Source: an uncultured Muribaculaceae bacterium
GTDB lineage: Bacteria; Bacteroidota; Bacteroidia; Bacteroidales; Muribaculaceae
Direction of reading: 5' to 3'
Length of the DNA: 54,980 nt
NCBI GenBank assembly: GCA_910579845.1
Contig: CAJTWL010000014.1
Location: 1 to 54,980 of the forward strand
Positions 1-7,267 of the stretch are shown here, in pieces. Below the pieces are notes generated by a model. The model saw only the letters and a program-made list of their open reading frames with translations, ran no database searches and was not told the origin of the DNA. The first letter of the stretch is position 1. Every line of letters begins with the position of its first letter. A program made the position numbers and the translations under genes.

Positions 1-211
1 GTTTGTCAAGGACTTGCATTTATAACAAGTAATTAAGCTGCGAATTTAAGGATAATTAAAAATTTATGACAAAGTTTCATTTTGCAATCAGATTTTAGAT
101 TATTTTGCAAGTTATAAAGATTTTTAATAAAATCAAATTAAAATTGTTCAAATTTTGTTCAGTTTTTATTTGAACTCATCGGAAATAATACACATTCAGC
201 ATGTTAAGATA

Positions 212-414
212 TTAAGAGTATGTTGAGTTTTAAACCAAATTAAACATTAATAAAGAGTATGAGAATTTTTGATTTCATCACAAACAATCCTTCGGGCGCT
301 TTCCCAAAGATCCATCCGGTCACATAGCCCGCTATGCTCCTTTCTGAATCTTTGAGAAATCCCTCCGAAGTCTCTGTTTGTGCTAGAATCATTTAAAACT
401 CAACACACTCTAAA
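212..414. repeat. Long imperfect hairpin element in the gene-free left end
   Basis: The sequence folds back on itself around an apex at 323-336 (CATAGC, CC, GCTATG). Inner arms 271-286 and 375-390 match at 13 of 16 positions (both contain CACAAACA in the same sense). Middle arms share CTTCGG and CAAAGAT. Outer arms 212-234 and 392-414 share TGTTGAGTTTTAAA but are offset by about 38 bases, because AGAGTATG occurs twice on the left (216-223 and 254-261). No reading frame is convincing across it. It could be a MITE-like element or a structured RNA; the sequence does not decide. No transposase is adjacent. Confidence 0.55.
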
Positions 415-518
415 ATTTTTTTAATTTATACCCGCCTATATAGCCTCCTGACTTCTATTTATGTATGAGTATGATTCCAACGCAATAAAAGATCAAAAAA
501 CCCAAAACCGTATTCGAT

Positions 519-664
519 AGTCGTTGGGAGGTGAGTTTGTCCCCAAACTCACACACGCGTCTCGGGTTTGGCGACTTGAGGACAAGTCGCCTTCCCAAAC
601 GTCGGGTAGCAACTTCTTCGACGAAAGAAATCCAAGTTACAAGACCCATTAATGCTATGGGTCT
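519..664. repeat. Cluster of three perfect hairpins, probable intergenic repeat element
   Basis: Three perfect stems lie in a row: 531-539 with 544-552 (GTGAGTTTG, 4-base loop), 570-578 with 583-591 (GGCGACTTG, 4-base loop), and 642-649 with 657-664 (AGACCCAT). The leftward strand has an open frame of 64 codons (455-649) running through the hairpins, but its codons are dictated by the stems, so I do not call it a gene. The motif CGCAATAAAA occurs at 481 and 674, bracketing the cluster. I infer a repeat or structured-RNA element; copies elsewhere in the genome would confirm this. Confidence 0.5.
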
Positions 665-697
665 AATTTCAGCGCAATAAAATAAATAGAAACTGAA

Positions 698-734
698 AAA
701 GAGCCCGGTATTGTGCCGGACTCTTTCCTTTTTA
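698..734. terminator. Intrinsic terminator (probably bidirectional)
   Basis: Stem AAAGAGCCCGG (698-708), loop of 7, then CCGGACTCTTT (716-726) with one mismatch, followed rightward by a T-rich run to 734 and leftward by a short T run. It closes the leftward capsid operon that ends at 753. The rightward T tract also fits a transcript from the non-coding region 1-697. Confidence 0.75.
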
Positions 735-752
735 TTAAATTGTTATGTCGGT

Positions 753-1373
753 TCAATCTGCCGATTCCAGATTCCGTATCCCGCGGACACGTTTTGCAAG
801 CATATCCGTAATTTCGGGAAGCAGGCGATCCGGTACCGAAACCAAACCCTCGGCATCCGGTGCCGGAACGGGTATATATCCCAGTCTCTCCACATATGCT
901 CCGGGATCCTTGCTTCCGATAAATTCGAGTACATGTCTGCCTCCTGCTCCGCCACCTGATTCCCGACCGTCCCTTATCGATACAGCCGGCGCTTTACGTA
1001 TTCCACATCTTCCCGCACTTGGCCAGAATCGCAAATCGTAAGATTCGCTTCCATGTTCTATCACACGTGTCACCGCACGTTTCCAGTCGCTCATGCGAAA
1101 ATATCCCAACCTAAGGAAGTCAGCCGGAAGCAATACGCTGCCCCGACCGGGACCATCCCATTCCACTTCGGTCTCTGCCTCGCAGTAATCGGAGAGGGAA
1201 GAATCGGGGGCGCGCAGAATAATCTGCGACGCCACCTCTTCAAACATATCCTCTATCAGATCCACAAGCTTGGTTCCGGCAATACCATAACTCTCCTTCT
1301 CCCTGACCAATTCCTCATTCTCGTCAAGCTTCCGAAGAACAGAAGAAACGATTGTCTGCATTGGAACCTTCAT
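753..1373 (-). CDS. Putative phage head-completion/neck adaptor-like protein
   Basis: Protein of 206 residues with no signal peptide and no membrane segment. The N-terminal half is mostly helical and ends in an acidic stretch. The middle contains a GRGSVLLPADFLRL segment and the end is again helical. I do not recognise a family with certainty. Size, composition and position (last gene of the major-capsid operon) fit head-tail connector or neck adaptor proteins of tailed phages, so the role is inferred from context. The frame can extend to a TTG at 1418, but the ATG at 1373 is preferred because it overlaps the upstream stop as ATGA, the usual mark of translational coupling. It is followed by the terminator at 698-734. 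Confidence 0.5.
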   Translation of the reverse strand: MKVPMQTIVSSVLRKLDENEELVREKESYGIAGTKLVDLIEDMFEEVASQIILRAPDSSLSDYCEAETEVEWDGPGRGSVLLPADFLRLGYFRMSDWKRAVTRVIEHGSESYDLRFWPSAGRCGIRKAPAVSIRDGRESGGGAGGRHVLEFIGSKDPGAYVERLGYIPVPAPDAEGLVSVPDRLLPEITDMLAKRVRGIRNLESAD

Positions 1374-1624
1374 ACTCTTGTCTTTTGCAATTTTATTATC
1401 TTGTTCTTCCTGAACCAATAACTGTTCTCTATCAGATAGATCACAGCGGGGTTGTCGGTGGTAAAAGTGGCAGGGGTGACTCCATATCCTGTTACAGTAC
1501 CTCCGCTGAAATGCACCCTAAGCACACTTCTGCCAACCGGAATCATAGCATGCCATTCCATCATACCGTTTACACCGTATGTCACTTCCACACGTTCATC
1601 TTTCCTGTTTTTAACTGTTTTCAT
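1370..1624 (-). CDS. Small phage structural protein, possible head decoration/fibre protein
   Basis: An 84-residue basic protein with a beta-rich middle (repeated V/G/T strands around MIPVGRSVLRVHFSGGTVTG). It ends in a segment resembling the TPATFTTDNP...VIYLIENSYWFRKNKI pattern, which I associate with small proteins in capsid operons of Bacteroidetes phages (from memory, unverified). The ATG at 1624 lies about 210 bases downstream of the major capsid gene, and its stop overlaps the start of the next gene by four bases. Function is unknown; a decoration, head-fibre or assembly role is inferred from the operon only. Confidence 0.5.
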   Translation of the reverse strand: MKTVKNRKDERVEVTYGVNGMMEWHAMIPVGRSVLRVHFSGGTVTGYGVTPATFTTDNPAVIYLIENSYWFRKNKIIKLQKTRV

Positions 1625-1814
1625 ATAAGTAAGTAATAAAATTTAAACGATATATGTAAGTGAAATCATCTTGAACCATAAAACTTGTTCTTTATTACGT
1701 CTTTCATCTTGTCGGTCAGTCGGATACGAGAGTATGCCCCATCCCTCCGCGACAAAATACTTCAATAAACAACGGCGTTTTATATGTTCATTAATTTTTA
1801 TCACTTACTTATAT
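1623..1814. repeat. 192-bp segment bounded by a 22-bp inverted repeat inside the capsid operon
   Basis: The left arm 1623-1644 begins ATATAAGTAAGT and the right arm 1793-1814 ends ACTTACTTATAT; the arms pair over nearly their whole length with three or so mismatches or slips. The segment fills the gap between the major capsid gene (stop at 1834) and the next gene (ATG at 1624). No clear gene lies inside. A leftward frame of 29 codons (1666-1755, TTG start, ending KNKFYGSR) is basic and could be a tiny protein or a decayed remnant. A folded mRNA element or small inserted element is equally possible. Confidence 0.45.
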
Positions 1815-1833
1815 TGTTTTTGAGCAAGTCCTT

Positions 1834-3327
1834 CTATACATTTGCCGACAACTCGCCGGTATATATCTCCCAGGCATCATCACCGCCGTTATATTTCCAT
1901 ACCTGACCCGCCTTAGCACCCGCAGATATTCCGGGACAATCTTCAGTCAGATAATATATGTCTCCTAATTCGGGTGAATCAGGCGCCGAATTCTCTCCCC
2001 AGAGCTGGAAACTGAAAGATCCCTCCGTCGGCTGATCCGAATCGCCGTCAATCCATATATGACAGCTCCCCTTCAGTGCCAACGCATCCCATATGAGTAT
2101 TCCGTTTCTGGTTGCTTCCTCACCCTCCACGCGGTCGCTGAAACTGTGCTCGGAACTGTATACATAATGAACCAGACGGTTTTCACCGATCAATGCGCCG
2201 GAATTGCTCCATCCAAGACGGTCGAGCGTCGGTTCACGCTTTATCTCTATATCACCGAAAACCGTATGGAAATTGGTCACCGACCAGCCCAGAGGATTTA
2301 TCTTCGTGGATATCTGGATTTCCGGATGTTTTGAGAAATCTATGCACTGTATCTGTTCCAACAGATTCTTACCGGCAAGCAGCAAAGCCGTCTTCGGCAC
2401 ATCCTCTCCGGTGAAGAACATCTTGGCAAGCGCTATTATCTTCTCCACAGTCCATTTCCCTTTATGCATCAGCTCTCTCTTGAACTGCCAGCGAAGTCCT
2501 TCGGTACAATACACATACTGGAAACCCATACGCGGCACATTCATCTTGAACTTTCCGGCACGCCCGGCCCAGAGTGTGCGGTTGCCTCTGACCTTGAAAT
2601 TTGCTATCGCCTGCTCCGCGATAATAGCTTTGGAGAATGGGATACGCTTGCGTTGCGACTCGAAATAATCGGACACGACCTGATTCATACCTCGCTTCTG
2701 CAGATATACCTTTGTCGGCTGGGGAACAATCAGATCGGGATCAACCTCTTTCTGTGTCTCATAAAGAGAATTGGCAAGTACGACCACCTTGGTCCCTGCC
2801 GGAATCATAGGGACAGTTGTGAATTCCGAATCTCCCTGGTCTCTCTTTCCGTTTACCGCCCTTACCACAGGATTGTTGGTAGTCGGATCAACAGATACCA
2901 CAAAAAGCATCAGTTCCTTACCGGGTGTCCTTCTGCCCTCCGCAGAGAATCCGTCCACCCCTTTCACAAGCAATGTGCTGTACGGGCGTGGGAGGCTCTG
3001 ATCCTGTGCCTCAAGCGGAAGAACCACCTGCATCTTCTGTTCATCGTCCACATCCGCGGCAACAGTCAGCTGGCTGCGTGCCTCGTCAATCATATAATGT
3101 TCCACCTCAGGCGAGTTTACTTTTACCCTTTTTGCCCGCAACATCAGATTCATAAGAGGAGTGTCATCTGAATTGAACCTGAAAAGTTCCTCATCAATGT
3201 CACTCTCTATGAAGTTGCCACCGCCTATTCCGTCGGTTGCCTCTGCGGCTGCGCTCACTGTAGCCGCCATTCCATTCACCTGTGTTTCCAAACCTGCCGT
3301 TCCTGTCGATTTCATAATCTTTTCCAT
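1834..3327 (-). CDS. Phage major capsid protein, HK97-fold (SU10/DUF5309-like)
   Basis: 497 residues, within the usual range for this family. The N-terminal about 50 residues are Ala/Gly/Thr-rich and polar. They are followed by the segment FRFNSDDTPLMNLMLRAKR, a pattern typical of SU10/DUF5309-like major capsid proteins. The central part (about 200-400) holds GNRTLWAGRAGKF and a KINPLGWSVTNFHTVFGDIEI stretch as expected of the P- and A-domain fold. The last about 65 residues (from about 430) look like an added domain with GDIYYLT and GQVWKYNGG motifs. The gene sits directly downstream of a scaffold-like gene, the normal order in phage head operons. The frame is complete with no stops, so the gene is not decayed. 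Family assignment is from pattern recognition. Confidence 0.8.
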   Translation of the reverse strand: MEKIMKSTGTAGLETQVNGMAATVSAAAEATDGIGGGNFIESDIDEELFRFNSDDTPLMNLMLRAKRVKVNSPEVEHYMIDEARSQLTVAADVDDEQKMQVVLPLEAQDQSLPRPYSTLLVKGVDGFSAEGRRTPGKELMLFVVSVDPTTNNPVVRAVNGKRDQGDSEFTTVPMIPAGTKVVVLANSLYETQKEVDPDLIVPQPTKVYLQKRGMNQVVSDYFESQRKRIPFSKAIIAEQAIANFKVRGNRTLWAGRAGKFKMNVPRMGFQYVYCTEGLRWQFKRELMHKGKWTVEKIIALAKMFFTGEDVPKTALLLAGKNLLEQIQCIDFSKHPEIQISTKINPLGWSVTNFHTVFGDIEIKREPTLDRLGWSNSGALIGENRLVHYVYSSEHSFSDRVEGEEATRNGILIWDALALKGSCHIWIDGDSDQPTEGSFSFQLWGENSAPDSPELGDIYYLTEDCPGISAGAKAGQVWKYNGGDDAWEIYTGELSANV

Positions 3328-3373
3328 GTTAATTCTCTGATTTTTACGTTTTATTAATTAAAAAACTATCACT

Positions 3374-3928
3374 TTATCCCGCACTGCGCGCCAGATCAAA
3401 TATGGAGTTCATTGATCCGGTCTTTCTACGTACAGCTCCACCTCCTCCAAGATGAGGCAGACCGTCGCTATCCGCAGGACGCATATAAACCTCCTCTATC
3501 TGTCTATTGCGACCGTCCAGTTCCCCCTTCGCCCTCGCTTCGGATACGGCACGATTATAGTCCAGTCCGCAAAGCACTGTCTCCAGCACCTCAATCGCGG
3601 GAGTCTCATCTTCTCCTAATTCTCTCAGGTTCCCAATGAATTTCAACGCCGCCTGCAACTGCTCCTCATCTATACCCTTTCCCTTTGCATAAGCCCGGGC
3701 CTCCGCAAGAAACACATCACCGGAATCCTGACATTCGGAATTCTCCTCATTCTCCGACTCCTCCTTTATTTCGGGTACCACCGTCTCTACCGGCTCATCC
3801 TGAACTTCTTCGGTTTCCGAAACCGACTGCATATCGGACACAACCAAACTTTCATCTCGCATTTTCTCCTCGACGCCTGCCTCCGGCAAGAGATAGGGAA
3901 TCTCTTTTCTTTTCCTAAAATTTATCAT
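3374..3928 (-). CDS. Putative capsid scaffolding protein
   Basis: 184 residues. Residues 15-70 are strongly acidic and low in complexity (many E, S, V). Residues 72-110 are predicted helical (AEARAYAKGKGIDEEQLQAALKF region). The C-terminal tail is Gly- and basic-rich and ends MNSIFDLARSAG. An acidic, helical protein of this size encoded immediately before a major capsid gene is the hallmark of scaffolding proteins, whose basic C-terminal tail contacts the coat; the assignment is by context and composition. It is the first gene of the leftward operon, 46 bases before the capsid gene, with a TAAATTTG -7 box 22 bases ahead of its ATG. Confidence 0.6.
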   Translation of the reverse strand: MINFRKRKEIPYLLPEAGVEEKMRDESLVVSDMQSVSETEEVQDEPVETVVPEIKEESENEENSECQDSGDVFLAEARAYAKGKGIDEEQLQAALKFIGNLRELGEDETPAIEVLETVLCGLDYNRAVSEARAKGELDGRNRQIEEVYMRPADSDGLPHLGGGGAVRRKTGSMNSIFDLARSAG

Positions 3929-3950
3929 TTCCTCGATTTTTTTGACAGCA

Positions 3951-3958
3951 CAAATTTA
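3951..3958 (-). promoter_or_regulatory. Candidate -7 box for the leftward capsid operon
   Basis: Leftward TAAATTTG matches the Bacteroidetes TAnnTTTG -7 consensus and ends 22 bases before the scaffold-gene ATG. A good -33 partner is not visible at the expected spacing. A second leftward match (TAACTTTG) lies at 3994-4001. Confidence 0.45.
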
Positions 3959-4011
3959 CAGCAGGTTATATCCATAGGAATTATATTTATTTACAAAGTT
4001 AAAAGATATAC

Positions 4012-4042
4012 TTGCGTTATTATAGCAATGTTAGTATATTTG
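4012..4042 (+). promoter_or_regulatory. Promoter of the terminase pair (-33 TTG, -7 TATATTTG)
   Basis: TTG at 4012-4014, a 20-base gap, then TATATTTG at 4035-4042. This is a full match to the Bacteroidetes sigma-ABfr-type promoter, 41 bases ahead of the ATG at 4084. Together with the leftward box at 3951 it makes the 155-base gap a divergent promoter region. Confidence 0.65.
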
Positions 4043-4083
4043 CCTTTGAAAATGAAACACACTCTTAAACAAAAACAGAAATT

Positions 4084-4476
4084 ATGAAGAAATTAGGATC
4101 AACTGCAGACTTTATTCCGCAGAGAAACAAAGAATTGCTTGAAGCATTCAAACAGGAACTTTATCAACTGGGAAATATTTCCAACGACCGCATATTCAGT
4201 CGCGCGGCCCATAGGAAAGCCTCCCGGTTCTGGGTCAGTGAGCAACGTGCCGCAGTGGTGGTATCAAAAATGTTAAAGGGAGACAGACTCTTGACAATGA
4301 ACAGAAAGAAACGCGAAATGTATTTCGAGATTTTCAAACGCGTACGTATCTTGCTTGAACACAATCCACACCGCACAATATCAGACGCTGTTTTCGAGGT
4401 TGTAAATTCCCCTGCTCCGGAATTCTACCTTACCGACAAAAGCGCGAGAGTACTGATATATAAGATAAGAGCATGA
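4084..4476 (+). CDS. Putative terminase small subunit-like phage protein
   Basis: 130 residues, basic and all-helical. Recognisable features are a central region with FWVSEQRAAVVVSKMLKG and a C-terminal PAPEFYLTDKSARVLIYKIR segment. I associate both with the small gene just before the terminase large subunit in Bacteroidetes prophages (memory-based, not searched). A small-terminase (DNA recognition) role is therefore an inference from position, 42 bases upstream of terL on the same strand, and from its helical, DNA-binding-like character. It has its own strong promoter. It could instead be a phage-specific regulator. Confidence 0.5.
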   Translation: MKKLGSTADFIPQRNKELLEAFKQELYQLGNISNDRIFSRAAHRKASRFWVSEQRAAVVVSKMLKGDRLLTMNRKKREMYFEIFKRVRILLEHNPHRTISDAVFEVVNSPAPEFYLTDKSARVLIYKIRA

Positions 4477-4518
4477 TACAAGAGCTTACACTATACTAAC
4501 ATTACTATAAAATTATAT

Positions 4519-6471
4519 ATGACTGACAAAACAGAAACAGGTGATATTATTCTTGAGAACATAATGAGGCTGGAAAGGAATTCAGCCTCATTTGACCCGA
4601 TTTCCGGACAGGGATCCACTGGCGAGAGATTTCAGACACATATTCCGGGAAAAAGAAACATCAAAGTCTGGCTTCCCGTCTCGATGAAGATACTTAAACT
4701 GAACACGAGAAATTATGAGGAGCTCCGCTGTCTGCACGACTTTCCTTATTGGGCTGCGAAATATGTAAAGGTAAAGCGCAAAGGTGGCGGAGAGGACATC
4801 CCATTCGTGCTCAACCGCCCGCAGCGGAAGTTCGTGGAGGCGCTGGAGACACAGCGTCTTGAAGGCACCCCCATACGCATAATTCTACTGAAGGCCCGAC
4901 AGTGGGGAGGAAGCACATGTTCCCAGCTGTACATGGCATGGCTGCAACTCATCCACAACACCGGACTCAACTCGTTGATAATCGCACATCAGAAAACCGC
5001 TTCCGAAGAAATCAAGGATATGTATGACCGCATGATAGCTTCATATTCCCTACTTGACGAAAAGGAGCGAAAACTTGAGAATGTCGGACGTTCAGGATCC
5101 GCATTCAGAGTACCTACGCGCAACTGCAAGATAAAGATCGGCACGGCGGAGCGCCCTGATTCTTGTCGTGGAGGCGACTACAACCTTGTGCATTGCTCCG
5201 AAGTCGGTATCTGGAAACTCACAGAAGGTAAATCGCCGGAGGATATTCTGCGTTCTGCATGTTCCGGGATTCTGTATGCGGAAAATACAATGATAGTATA
5301 CGAATCAACAGCAAACGGCACAGGAAATTTCTTCCACCGCGAATATGAGGCTGCAAAAAGAGGCGTATCGCAGTTCCGGGCACTGTTTATATCCTGGTTC
5401 GATATTGACCAGTATTCCCTGAACTTCTCATCCGATGATGAACGCCGTGATTTTGCAGACCGTCTTGTAAAATACAGATTCAAAGAAACCTCCGACACAG
5501 AACGCGAACAACCGGGAGCCTATCTGTGGTGGCTGTGGAAGGAGGGAGCCACACTCGAGGCGATAAACTGGTATGTCAGGGAACGTGCGAAGTATTCCGA
5601 ACATGGTCTTATGGCAGCGGAATATCCGAGCGATGACGTGGAAGCTTTTGTGCACTCGGGATCACGTGTGTTCGACAAATACCGTGTAGAGGCTTTGCGC
5701 TCCGGCTGCTCACTGGTACCGGCACGGGGTGAAATCGATACCTCAGGTTTTCATACGGTCGATTCAGGAGCGTGGATGATCTGGAAAGAGGCGGACTGCC
5801 GCTCATGCAACTGTGAAAGCCGATATGTGGCAGTGGTCGATGTAGGAGGTCGGTCAGCCAAATCGGATTGGAGTGTTATAGCAATATTTGACAGACAGCC
5901 TATGGCTTCGGGAGAATCTCCTGAGATAGTGGCGCAATGGAGAGGGCATGTGGATTTTGACCGTCTCGCACAACTCTCCGCAGACGCCGCCCGGTATTAC
6001 GACACGGCACTTCTTGTCATAGAGAGCAATACTCTTGATTCCCGCGAACTGGACCGATGCTGGACCGGCGACAACTCCCCGTCCCTGCTGACACGTCTGC
6101 GGGAAGCATATCCGAATCTGTACGCAAGGCGGGGAAGCGACGAGAATGTGATACAAGGGGCTCCCGTCAAATATGGTTTCCATACCAATATCCGCACAAA
6201 ACCGATGATCATATCGACTTTAGTGGAGGCGATACGTGACGGACTATATATCGAACGCGACACACGCTGTCTTGACGAATACCTGACATACGAACAACGG
6301 CAGAACGGATCATACGGCGCCATATCAGGATGCCATGACGACATGCTGATGACACGCGCCATCGGTCTTCATATCATACTCCATGAACTTGATGTTCCCG
6401 CTCTCCCTATGCAGGCAACGTACAAAAGACCGGGGCGCAGTCTGCACCCCGGTTCATATGCTGATTGGTAA
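4519..6471 (+). CDS. terL: Phage terminase large subunit (packaging ATPase/nuclease)
   Basis: 650-residue packaging motor protein. The ATPase half shows a Walker A-type motif KARQWGGST at 125-133, a Walker B-like strand with acidic end YNLVHCSE at 221-228, and the coupling motif STANGTGN at 263-270. The C-terminal RNase H-like nuclease shows strand VAVVDVGG with Asp441, IES with Glu502, and DDM at 607-609, so the expected metal-binding acids are all present. Length is at the upper end for the family. It pairs with the small-subunit-like gene upstream. A portal gene normally follows, but here the next gene is chromosomal mscL on the opposite strand, 65 bases away. Intact motifs argue against simple decay. 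Confidence 0.88.
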   Translation: MTDKTETGDIILENIMRLERNSASFDPISGQGSTGERFQTHIPGKRNIKVWLPVSMKILKLNTRNYEELRCLHDFPYWAAKYVKVKRKGGGEDIPFVLNRPQRKFVEALETQRLEGTPIRIILLKARQWGGSTCSQLYMAWLQLIHNTGLNSLIIAHQKTASEEIKDMYDRMIASYSLLDEKERKLENVGRSGSAFRVPTRNCKIKIGTAERPDSCRGGDYNLVHCSEVGIWKLTEGKSPEDILRSACSGILYAENTMIVYESTANGTGNFFHREYEAAKRGVSQFRALFISWFDIDQYSLNFSSDDERRDFADRLVKYRFKETSDTEREQPGAYLWWLWKEGATLEAINWYVRERAKYSEHGLMAAEYPSDDVEAFVHSGSRVFDKYRVEALRSGCSLVPARGEIDTSGFHTVDSGAWMIWKEADCRSCNCESRYVAVVDVGGRSAKSDWSVIAIFDRQPMASGESPEIVAQWRGHVDFDRLAQLSADAARYYDTALLVIESNTLDSRELDRCWTGDNSPSLLTRLREAYPNLYARRGSDENVIQGAPVKYGFHTNIRTKPMIISTLVEAIRDGLYIERDTRCLDEYLTYEQRQNGSYGAISGCHDDMLMTRAIGLHIILHELDVPALPMQATYKRPGRSLHPGSYADW

Positions 6472-6481
6472 TTTTTGATTA

Positions 6482-6536
6482 CTTAGTTCTCTAAAGACTT
6501 TAAAGTCCCTAAAACCTAACGTCTGATACCTAAAAC
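6482..6536. repeat. Degenerate 9-bp-phased intergenic repeat, copy 1
   Basis: From 6482 the sequence reads in 9-base steps as CTTAGTTCT, CTAAAGACT, TTAAAGTCC, CTAAAACCT, with a second CTAAAACCT after a 12-base interruption. It fills the gap between the converging ends of terL and mscL. Related runs occur at 12199-12243 and 23723-23794. Confidence 0.5.
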
Positions 6537-6974
6537 CTAATCTCTCTTTCCCTCCTTCAGCAGGTCGCGGATTTCGGCAAGAAGAACCTCCTCCTTTGTA
6601 GGTTCCGGAGCCGGAGCCGCGACTTCTTCCTTTTTCTCCTTGCGCATAAATTTCATAATAACGCGGAGAGCCACAAAAATACTCAAGGCAATAATAAGGA
6701 AATCCACTATATTTTGAATGAAAATGCCATAATTGACAGCAACTTCCTCAACAGCTGCCACACCATCCGCTGCCGGGCTTCCCTCCGTTATCACATATTT
6801 CATGTTCTTGTAGCCGTCGCCTCCCGTAAGAATGGACATCACAGGCATGATGATATCGTTTACGAGCGAGGATACAATCTTTCCAAACGCACCACCTATG
6901 ATAACACCGACAGCCATGTCGACAATGTTACCTTTCAAAGCAAACTCTTTGAAGTCTTGAAGAAATTTTCCCAT
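6537..6974 (-). CDS. mscL: Large-conductance mechanosensitive channel MscL
   Basis: 145 residues, the normal size. The N-terminal amphipathic helix MGKFLQDFKEFALKGN leads into TM1 (VDMAVGVIIGGAFGKIVSSLV), the pore helix with the hallmark Gly/Ala pattern. A periplasmic loop (about 45-75) is followed by TM2 (IFIQNIVDFLIIALSIFVA), and a charged C-terminal helical bundle contains EVLLAEIRDLL. The channel opens on membrane tension and releases solutes during hypo-osmotic shock. It stands alone, converging with the phage terminase gene, and gives the right-hand chromosomal boundary of the phage-derived module. Confidence 0.96.
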   Translation of the reverse strand: MGKFLQDFKEFALKGNIVDMAVGVIIGGAFGKIVSSLVNDIIMPVMSILTGGDGYKNMKYVITEGSPAADGVAAVEEVAVNYGIFIQNIVDFLIIALSIFVALRVIMKFMRKEKKEEVAAPAPEPTKEEVLLAEIRDLLKEGKRD

Positions 6975-7164
6975 AAATTAATATAGTTTATAAATTATCG
7001 CATTGAAAATCATACTCCCGTTTTGTTTTCTATACAAGGGTCGGGGCAGAAATGTTATCCCGGCACGAATACCGGAAATCAACTCATAGTGATATTTATA
7101 CAAACTTAAGCTGTTTCCGGTTCAAAAAATGTTAAAAACCGTGGTAAAAATACAAAAAAATTGC

Positions 7165-7172
7165 TAATTTTG
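7165..7172 (+). promoter_or_regulatory. -7 box of the gap promoter (TAATTTTG)
   Basis: TAATTTTG matches TAnnTTTG, about 95 bases ahead of the gap ATG. That implies a long untranslated leader, usual for strongly expressed Bacteroidetes genes. No clean -33 TTG is visible. The rest of 6975-7267 shows nothing gene-like. Confidence 0.5.
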
Positions 7173-7267
7173 CATGTGAATTGGAAGGCTAAGAAATTTT
7201 CAAACAGATATACTTGATTCACAAGCAGATAAAAATCAATATAAACCCAAATAAATAATTATTGAAA

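Noticed and set aside
455..649. 64-codon leftward open frame in the left end
   Set aside because: Its codons coincide with three perfect DNA hairpins and no neighbouring gene or promoter supports it, so the frame is best explained by the repeat element.
1..752. Insertion sequence or integrase at the left edge of the phage module
   Set aside because: No transposase or integrase frame and no matching direct repeats flanking 753-6471 could be found by eye.
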